This document shows, one piece after another, positions 14,649 through 20,218 of a stretch of DNA of 20,218 nt. Where the stretch lies: assembly GCA_001873675.1 (NCBI GenBank), contig MNZP01000208.1, positions 1 through 20,218 on the forward strand. Reading direction: 5' to 3'. The position numbers and the translations under genes are program-made. How positions within the stretch are numbered: the stretch's first letter is position 1; the number at the start of each line of letters is the position of its first letter. Source of the DNA: Syntrophaceae bacterium CG2_30_49_12 (GTDB lineage Bacteria; Desulfobacterota; Syntrophia; Syntrophales; CG2-30-49-12). The notes beneath the pieces are model-generated. The model was not told the origin of the DNA. It was given only the letters and a program-made list of their open reading frames with translations, and searched no databases.

Positions 14649-15260
14649 ATGAGCAAAACGAAATCCAAAATTCGGGAATACGCAGAGGCGATCGTAATTG
14701 CCATCCTGATTGCCTTTTTCATCAGGTCCTTTGTCGTACAGGCCTTTAAGATACCATCCGGGTCCATGAAGCCCACCCTGCTTATCGGCGATCATATCTT
14801 AGTGAACAGATTTATTTACGGCATCAAGATACCCTATTTCAGAAAGACAGTCCTTCCCGTCGGTGATCCCAAAAGGGGAGATGTTGTAGTGTTTATATAC
14901 CCCGAGGATAGATCGAAGGATTTCATCAAAAGGGTTGTCGGTATCGGGGGCGATACCATTGAAATCAGGAACAAGAAAATCTATCTGAATAGCCTCCCCG
15001 ACAACGACACCCACGGGGTTTATACCGATGATTTTATCATTCCCGGTTCAATCCAGCCCCGTGACAATTTCGGGCCGGTTACCGTCCCCCGGGGATCCAT
15101 TTTCGTCATGGGAGATAACAGAGACCAGAGCTACGACAGCAGGTTCTGGGGGTTTGTATATCTGAAAGATGTCCTGGGAAAGGCCTTTATCATTTACTGG
15201 TCATGGGACCGGGAAAACCTTGGCATCCGGTGGAACAGGTTAGGACAGATACTCCATTAA
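14649..15260 (+). CDS. lepB: Signal peptidase I
   Basis: LepB removes signal peptides from proteins exported by Sec. The 203-residue protein has one N-terminal membrane anchor (about 11-31). The box IPSGSMKPTLLIGDHILVN carries the catalytic Ser39, and DFIKRVVGIGGD the catalytic Lys94. GDNRDQSYDSRFWG is the third signature. The TAGGAG overlapping the previous stop codon is the ribosome binding site. The TAA stop lies inside the first bases of MITE copy 4 (TTAACTACTCAGG), though the end RWNRLGQILH looks native for the family. Confidence 0.97.
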   Translation: MSKTKSKIREYAEAIVIAILIAFFIRSFVVQAFKIPSGSMKPTLLIGDHILVNRFIYGIKIPYFRKTVLPVGDPKRGDVVVFIYPEDRSKDFIKRVVGIGGDTIEIRNKKIYLNSLPDNDTHGVYTDDFIIPGSIQPRDNFGPVTVPRGSIFVMGDNRDQSYDSRFWGFVYLKDVLGKAFIIYWSWDRENLGIRWNRLGQILH

Positions 15261-15330
15261 CTACTCAGGTATTTAGGCTGAAGGCTGAGGGCTTTCAGGG
15301 ACACCTTCAGCCTTCGGCCTATCCACCTAA
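15257..15330. mobile_element. MITE-like element, copy 4 (GGCTGAAG type), right end degraded
   Basis: The left end TTAACTACTCAGGTATTTAGG matches the shared terminus (first base G changed to T) and contains the lepB stop codon. TAGGCTGAAGGCTGA pairs imperfectly with TCAGCCTTCGGCCTA downstream, giving a strong hairpin. The right end stops at CCACCT without the expected CTGAGTAGTTA, and no 8-bp duplication is seen, so the copy is old or truncated. It fills most of the gap between convergent lepB and the permease gene and could stop transcription in both directions. Confidence 0.65.
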
Positions 15331-15343
15331 CCAGGCCCCTTCT

Positions 15344-17368
15344 CTATACCCTGATCGGGAGGATAAATACGGGGATACCCCCCTGGTAGAGCCGCCTCTG
15401 CACAGCAAAGGAGGTATAATTGTGTAAAATGCGGGTAACCATTGAATCCCTGGGAAAAACCAGTTGACCCGCAAAAAACACACTGGAGGGGAATCGCTTG
15501 ACCGCCTGGGAGGCCAATTTTTCCACCTCATCCACCACATCGGTGCCCAGGGCAAACAAACCTTCCGCATAGTAACCATGAGACCGCATCAATTCCTCGT
15601 ACTTCGCCAGGTCACCTATCACTGTCTGCCGAAGGTTTTCAATCTCCTCTACACCCTTGAAACGACCGGCATCAATCACCCCGATCTGGATAAATACAAA
15701 ATTCTTGAAATGATCGGGGAAAATTCTCAAAATGGTAAACAATGAGTGCAGACCTACACCGCTAAAGCCGTTTACCATGATGATCGCCGTATTGGCCGTG
15801 GCTGTTGCCTTTTCTGGAGGAGCTTTCCTGACTTGCACCGCCGGTACTGTCTCGGCAGGTTTGGGAAGGGCGCCTGTGAGGAGAAGTTCCAGCCGTTTAA
15901 GTAAACGGCCTGTCTGTGCATAGTGATGTTTGACAAAGATAGACAGGGTCACAAGAGAGGTTGTAATTACCAGCGTCAGCCATCCCCCCTCATGAAACTT
16001 TACAATAATCACTGAGATCAGGAGAAACGTGGTGAGGAAAAGACCGATGCCGTTGATCATTATCTTGCGTCCCCACTTAGGATAGCGACGGCGCAATTTC
16101 CACCACCTAACAACCATTCCTAATTGTGAGAGGGAAAAGGTCAGAAAGACGTTGATACTGTAAAGCACCACCAGGAACCTCACCGATCCCCCTGAGATCC
16201 AGAGGATTACCGCCGAGGCGATGCCCATAATCAGAATGCCGTTCTGGGTGACGAGGTGATCAGAGAGGACGGAAAAACGGCTGGGCATCCAGCCATCCAC
16301 GGCCATATTGGAAAGGATCGTAGGTCCTCCAAGGAATCCGGTCTGTGCCGCCACAACAAGAATCAGGGCCTCCGATATGAGGGCCACCATCACAAATCCA
16401 TGACCGCCGAAACCTTGTGCCACTCGTTCGAAGAGGACGGCGTTAAGGGTTTTTCCGGCCTGCGGGGCAACCTGTAAGAACAAATAACTCAGAATAAGCC
16501 CACCGGCGACGAAAGCCAGACTAACGGCCATATAAAGCATGGTTTTCTTGCCGGTTTCCACACGTGGTTCCCGCAGGAAAGGCATTCCATTACTGACCGC
16601 TTCTATCCCCGTGTAGGTTCCGCCCCCCATACTATAGGCATGGAGGATTATGAAGAAAACCCCCCAGAGACCTAATTGAGAAACTGACCCCCGTAATTCC
16701 ACTGTCGTCCGCTCTATTAACAAGGGGGCATCCGAGATGTGGGGTAAGATGGCATACAAAATGACAACAACATGGGTGAGGATAAAGATAATAAAAATGG
16801 GGACAAGGGGCCTTATGGACTCCTTAACCCCCCTCAAATTCAGGACGGTCATGAATATCAGGATGGCAAAGGAAGCGGGAAGTTTGTAGTTTTGCCATAC
16901 GAGGGGAAGGAAGCTGAAAACGGCATCGGAACCACTGGCAATGGAAACGGCGATGGTAAGCACATAGTCCACGATGAGGGCGCAGCCCGCTACCATCCCC
17001 ACGGGCGGGGCGAGGAGTTTACTGGCAACCAGATAGGAACCTCCCCCGGTGGGAAAGGTCTCGATGATCTGCATGTAACTGGCGCTGATGATAAAAACGG
17101 TCAGCGCCGTGAGGAGGGCCAGGATGATGGCGAGACTGTAGTGACCGCCAAGCGCTAAGAATGCCTCCTGGGGACCGTAACACGACGAAGAGACACCATC
17201 GGAGCCGAGACCGATCCATGCCATTAATGCAACGAGCGACAGTTTTCTAAAGATTCCTGGTTCTGTGGGAGAGCGTTCACGCCCCAGGATCAATCTATTA
17301 AACCGTTCCTTTATTGATGCCGCTTCCTTTTCCATACTTTCATCATTCTTTGTGAGCCAACGGCTCAT
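15344..17368 (-). CDS. APC-superfamily permease, KimA-like (probable K+ uptake)
   Basis: This 674-residue protein has about 12 membrane helices (roughly 40-500) and a soluble C-terminal domain of about 170 residues. GSDGVSSSCYG aligns with the first-helix motif of the KimA potassium transporter; D57 and Y64 keep the spacing of KimA Asp36 and Tyr43. VDYVLT (D135, T139) matches Asp117/Thr121 and TYTGIEAVSNG (T254) matches Thr230, all K+-site residues as I recall them. Potassium-proton symport is therefore inferred; an amino-acid substrate remains possible. The ATG at 17368 is 7 bp after the Nramp stop with no clear ribosome binding site, so translation is probably coupled. It is the last gene of a cation operon. 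Confidence 0.85.
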   Translation of the reverse strand: MSRWLTKNDESMEKEAASIKERFNRLILGRERSPTEPGIFRKLSLVALMAWIGLGSDGVSSSCYGPQEAFLALGGHYSLAIILALLTALTVFIISASYMQIIETFPTGGGSYLVASKLLAPPVGMVAGCALIVDYVLTIAVSIASGSDAVFSFLPLVWQNYKLPASFAILIFMTVLNLRGVKESIRPLVPIFIIFILTHVVVILYAILPHISDAPLLIERTTVELRGSVSQLGLWGVFFIILHAYSMGGGTYTGIEAVSNGMPFLREPRVETGKKTMLYMAVSLAFVAGGLILSYLFLQVAPQAGKTLNAVLFERVAQGFGGHGFVMVALISEALILVVAAQTGFLGGPTILSNMAVDGWMPSRFSVLSDHLVTQNGILIMGIASAVILWISGGSVRFLVVLYSINVFLTFSLSQLGMVVRWWKLRRRYPKWGRKIMINGIGLFLTTFLLISVIIVKFHEGGWLTLVITTSLVTLSIFVKHHYAQTGRLLKRLELLLTGALPKPAETVPAVQVRKAPPEKATATANTAIIMVNGFSGVGLHSLFTILRIFPDHFKNFVFIQIGVIDAGRFKGVEEIENLRQTVIGDLAKYEELMRSHGYYAEGLFALGTDVVDEVEKLASQAVKRFPSSVFFAGQLVFPRDSMVTRILHNYTSFAVQRRLYQGGIPVFILPIRV

Positions 17369-17375
17369 GAATGTT

Positions 17376-18653
17376 TCATTTCAGCGAAACAAAAACCATG
17401 GCGCCAGAGAGGAATATGAGAGCGGCGACTGTCAGCCAGGCTACAATGTTCATAAGTAAACTATTGGTATAACGCCCCATGATCCTCTTATCGTTTATCA
17501 GCAGGAGCATAAAGATCAGGATAAAGGGAAGAAGCACCCCGTTGACCACCTGAGAATAAAACATGATAGGGATTAAAGGCATATCGGGTAAAAGAATGAT
17601 CCCGGCCCCCAGAAAGATCATCAGGGCATACAGGCCATAAAACTGTGGCGCCTCGGCAAACTTGCGGTTCAGGCTTGACTCCCAGCCGAAGGCTTCGCAG
17701 ATGGTATAAGCTGTGGAGAGTGGTAAGATGGAAGCGGCAAACAGAGAAGCATTAAGCAGGCCAAAGGCGAATAACCAGGAACAATATTTTCCTGCCAGGG
17801 GAGCCAGGGCCAGGGCGGCATCTTTGGCGCTTTCTATCTTTATTCCAGAGTGAAAGAGAGTAATTGCACAGAGCATAATGATAAAAAAAGCTACAATGTT
17901 GACGGTCAACGAGCCAAAGATCACATCCATTCTGGTGTACTGGTAATCGTCTGCCTTGAGACCTTTATCAACAACGGAGGATTGCAGATAAAACTGCATC
18001 CACGGGGCAATGGTGGTCCCGATGACACCCACCGCCATGGTAAGGAAGGGGGGATTGAACCGTAATTGGGGTGTGAGAAGTGCAGAGCGGACCTCGCCCC
18101 AGTCCGGTTTACCCATAAATCCGGAGATAATATAAGAAAGATAGAAGAGACAGGCGACCAGAAAAACCTTTTCCACGGATTTATAGCTTCCCTTTACCAC
18201 CAGCCACCAGACAAAGATGGCCCCCAGGGGTACGGAAGCATATTTACTCACACCGAATATTTCCATGCTCGCCGCTACCCCGGCGAATTCCGAAACGGTG
18301 TTGCCCAGATTGGCAAGAAAGAGGACAATCATTAAATAGAAGGTTACCTGAGCGCCGAAGCGCTCCCGGATGAGGTCCGAAAGACCCTTTCCTGAAACTA
18401 CCCCCATACGGGCGCACATTTCCTGGATGATAATCAGCGCCAGAGTAACGGGGATCAGGATCCACAGGAGGCTCAGGCCAAACTCAGCGCCTGCCAGGGA
18501 ATAAGTGGTAATACCGCCGGCATCGTTGTCCACGTTCGAAGTGATGATACCAGGACCGATAAGGGCAAAGAATAAACCCAGCGACCTCCAGGCTTTTCGC
18601 CTGAAAATACGCTGAAGTATGTTGGTTTTCACCTTCGAAAGATTTAGGGTCAC
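17376..18653 (-). CDS. Nramp-family divalent metal transporter, non-canonical motifs
   Basis: This 425-residue integral membrane protein has about 11 helices and belongs to the Nramp/MntH superfamily. GPGIITSNVDNDAGG (33-47) is the first-helix metal site, with DNDA in place of the canonical DPGN. The sixth-helix site reads TTIAPWM (about 213-219), where canonical Nramp has MPHN; the metal-binding Met is replaced by Ala216. Loss of that Met is a mark of the Nramp-related magnesium transporters, so Mg2+ (or Mn2+) is the likely substrate. The start is GTG at 18653 with AAGGAAAG upstream; no other Met precedes the first helix. It lies 24 bp after the MgtE/CBS gene and 7 bp before the permease. 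Confidence 0.88.
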   Translation of the reverse strand: MTLNLSKVKTNILQRIFRRKAWRSLGLFFALIGPGIITSNVDNDAGGITTYSLAGAEFGLSLLWILIPVTLALIIIQEMCARMGVVSGKGLSDLIRERFGAQVTFYLMIVLFLANLGNTVSEFAGVAASMEIFGVSKYASVPLGAIFVWWLVVKGSYKSVEKVFLVACLFYLSYIISGFMGKPDWGEVRSALLTPQLRFNPPFLTMAVGVIGTTIAPWMQFYLQSSVVDKGLKADDYQYTRMDVIFGSLTVNIVAFFIIMLCAITLFHSGIKIESAKDAALALAPLAGKYCSWLFAFGLLNASLFAASILPLSTAYTICEAFGWESSLNRKFAEAPQFYGLYALMIFLGAGIILLPDMPLIPIMFYSQVVNGVLLPFILIFMLLLINDKRIMGRYTNSLLMNIVAWLTVAALIFLSGAMVFVSLK

Positions 18654-18677
18654 AGTCTTTCCTTGCCTGATTTTCGG

Positions 18678-19940
18678 CTATTTCCCCAGTTGAGGGGCAA
18701 CCACCTCCAGGAGGTTTTTAAAGATGATCACTCCCTTGATCTTATTTGTTTCATCCACAACGGGTATGGCCAGGAGACCATACTTGGCAAAATGATCGGC
18801 GATCTGTCCCTTTTTTTCATTAAGGCCTACAGAGACAACCCTTGTATGCATCAGTTCAGAAAGGCTGACTTGAGAAGGGGCCGTTAGGAGATCGCGGAGA
18901 CTGATCACACCTAAGAGATGTTCTTCCTCATCAATCACATAAAGGTAGTAGACTAAATCCACATCTTCCGCCTCCCGACGGACAAAGTCCATCGCCTCAC
19001 CGGCGGTCACGGAAGGGAGAAAACTTAAAAAAGAGGTTGTCATCAGTCCGCCGGCTTTTTCCTCCGGGTGTACCAGCAATTCCCTGACATCCTCGGCAAA
19101 ATCCTCTTCCATTTCCCTGAGAATATCTTCCGCTTTCTCCTTTGGCAGGTCCCCCAAAAGATCGGCTGCCTCGCTAAGGGGCATCTCCTTAATAATATCG
19201 GAAGCTTCCGCCGGTTCCATATCCTCAATCAAGCTTACCTGAATTTTCGGGTTTGTTTCCTCAAGGGTTTCCGCAGCAGTCTCCACATCCAGGGATTGAA
19301 ATACGGCAGTCCTCTTATAGATGTCCAGTTCCTCAATGATGTCGGCCAGGTCTGCGGGATGGAGTCGGGAGAGACGGTTCTGAGCAACCTTCAGGCGGAG
19401 AAGATCAGGGGAAGAAAGGGCCTGGATAAACATCCAGGAGATCAACTGATGAGAAAGGGTATAGTCAAAAAACCAGCGTAAAAAAATTCTCAGGGGTCTT
19501 TCCAGTCCTACCCGACGCATCAAACCACTAAAACCGACGTCCACATGCACCAGAAGGAGACTATTCTTGGCCTTCAGAAAGTGGAGGTCATTTACCCTGA
19601 GGACCTTTGCCCCGTTAGTATCAACAACCTGCTTATCCAGCAGGGTGTCCTTAAGCAAGACCTCGCCCTCACGAAGGATAGGCTCACGAATATCCCCTGA
19701 CATAAGGGAAGGAACAACGAACTTGCCGTTAACATCAGTAATTCTCTGCCATGGCAAAAAAAACGGTTCTTTACTGCTTCGTAAGCACAGAAGGACATCC
19801 GTAACATAAGGATATGGTTCAACCATGCTGGCCGCCAGGTCCATGATCTTCCCCAGGGGCCGGTCCTCAGAATCAACGATTCTTTTTCCCAGTATCCGGC
19901 TTAAAAACAAAAAAACCTGAGGTTCCGAATTTATTGCCAT
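18678..19940 (-). CDS. PRC-barrel / MgtE N-domain / CBS-pair protein (no channel)
   Basis: This 420-residue soluble protein appears to hold two PRC-barrel-like segments (about 10-70 and 95-135). An MgtE-N superhelix follows (about 188-290; HPADLADIIEEL, MPLSEAADLLGDL), then two CBS domains (about 297-355 and 362-415; HPEEKAGGLMTTSF opens the first). In MgtE, the N and CBS domains sense Mg2+ and gate the channel; here the channel helices are missing. I infer a Mg2+ (or nucleotide) sensing regulator of the Nramp protein encoded next. I chose the ATG at 19940 because GGAGGT lies eight bases upstream, although the frame opens to 20012. The binding site is embedded in a small dyad, CACCTCCAGGTG (19949-19960). 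Confidence 0.87.
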   Translation of the reverse strand: MAINSEPQVFLFLSRILGKRIVDSEDRPLGKIMDLAASMVEPYPYVTDVLLCLRSSKEPFFLPWQRITDVNGKFVVPSLMSGDIREPILREGEVLLKDTLLDKQVVDTNGAKVLRVNDLHFLKAKNSLLLVHVDVGFSGLMRRVGLERPLRIFLRWFFDYTLSHQLISWMFIQALSSPDLLRLKVAQNRLSRLHPADLADIIEELDIYKRTAVFQSLDVETAAETLEETNPKIQVSLIEDMEPAEASDIIKEMPLSEAADLLGDLPKEKAEDILREMEEDFAEDVRELLVHPEEKAGGLMTTSFLSFLPSVTAGEAMDFVRREAEDVDLVYYLYVIDEEEHLLGVISLRDLLTAPSQVSLSELMHTRVVSVGLNEKKGQIADHFAKYGLLAIPVVDETNKIKGVIIFKNLLEVVAPQLGK

Positions 19941-20218
19941 AATTAAGACACCTCCAGGTGTTTTGTCTATAACACCATCGAAAACATTAAGAAAGCTTTT
20001 TTTACAAAACAAGTATTTTTTACTTTACTCTCTTGACACGTTATACCTGCCATGTTAGCTTCCTGTGACTTTGGCTGCGAAAAAGGTGGTTGAAAAACCC
20101 TGAGAAGATACGAAGATATAAAATACGAGCGGGAGGCGCCTCCTGAGAGGATGCAGGGCATCCGGTCGAAATTTCCCCATCTTGCCGTTGAGGCTATTCT
20201 TTTCCTTGATATGATAAA
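19941..20218. other. Upstream region of the cation operon and right edge
   Basis: AT-rich DNA (19961-20035) precedes the operon and probably holds its promoter, but no well-spaced hexamer pair stands out on the minus strand. On the plus strand TTGACA (20033-20038) has only a poor -10 (TAGCTT). A perfect 12-bp palindrome GGAGGCGCCTCC lies at 20132-20143. From ATG 20151 an open frame (MQGIRSKFPHLAVEAILF) runs off the edge and also reads open upstream; it could be the start of a gene, but there is too little to tell. Confidence 0.35.

Noticed and set aside
20151..20218. Possible gene start at the right edge
   Set aside because: Only about 22 codons are visible, the frame is also open upstream of the ATG, and no family is recognisable; it is mentioned only in the edge description.
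1..20218. CRISPR array, tRNA or rRNA genes, complete insertion sequence with transposase
   Set aside because: I saw no regularly spaced repeat arrays, no cloverleaf or rRNA signatures and no transposase frame on either strand; all repeats found are short non-coding elements.

Overview
The window reads as a chromosomal segment of an anaerobic, Gram-negative bacterium, most likely a deltaproteobacterium (Desulfobacterota, possibly Syntrophales). The basis is the cluster queA-tgt-yajC-secD-secF-lepB, a futalosine-pathway menaquinone gene (mqnC), a split B12-dependent acyl-CoA mutase, and protein sequences that look deltaproteobacterial. The taxonomic call is inference.

Layout, left to right: (1) 1-3830: a TetR-family regulator (minus) divergent from gltX, then mqnC (plus). 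(2) 3887-5284: a RhlE-type DEAD-box helicase (minus), followed by a 508-bp spacer with a palindromic operator-like site and what may be the first codons of a lost TetR gene. (3) 5793-8533: a PHP-domain phosphoesterase (plus) whose end overlaps a convergent two-gene operon for a B12-dependent acyl-CoA mutase (large, then small subunit). The substrate-pocket residues of the large subunit are not those of methylmalonyl-CoA mutase. (4) 8886-15260: a plus-strand cluster in which queA and tgt make queuosine in tRNA, yajC-secD-secF make the accessory Sec translocase, a DUF456 membrane protein is of unknown role, and lepB is signal peptidase I. (5) 15344-19940: a minus-strand three-gene cation operon transcribed as PRC/MgtE-N/CBS sensor-like protein, unusual Nramp transporter, KimA-like APC permease.

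The most interesting non-coding signal is a family of small mobile elements. Four copies share the terminus GTAACTACTCAG as inverted repeats, and all four sit on the stop codon or last codons of a gene (TetR, mqnC, tgt, lepB). Two copies are bounded by 8-bp direct repeats, one perfect and one with a single mismatch. Removing the element plus one repeat copy from mqnC and from tgt restores a longer open reading frame in each case, so these elements have rewritten the C-termini of two enzymes. GTAA termini with 8-bp duplications suggest a non-autonomous IS66-family derivative. A second repeat family is a short hairpin with a compensatory base change between its two copies; one copy fills the queA-tgt gap and may supply the tgt ribosome binding site across a hairpin.

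The other main candidates for new biology are the mutase, with Ile, Glu and Asp at three pocket positions, and the Mg/K-type cation operon in which an MgtE-like sensor module is encoded without a channel domain. No rRNA, tRNA, CRISPR array or complete transposase was found.
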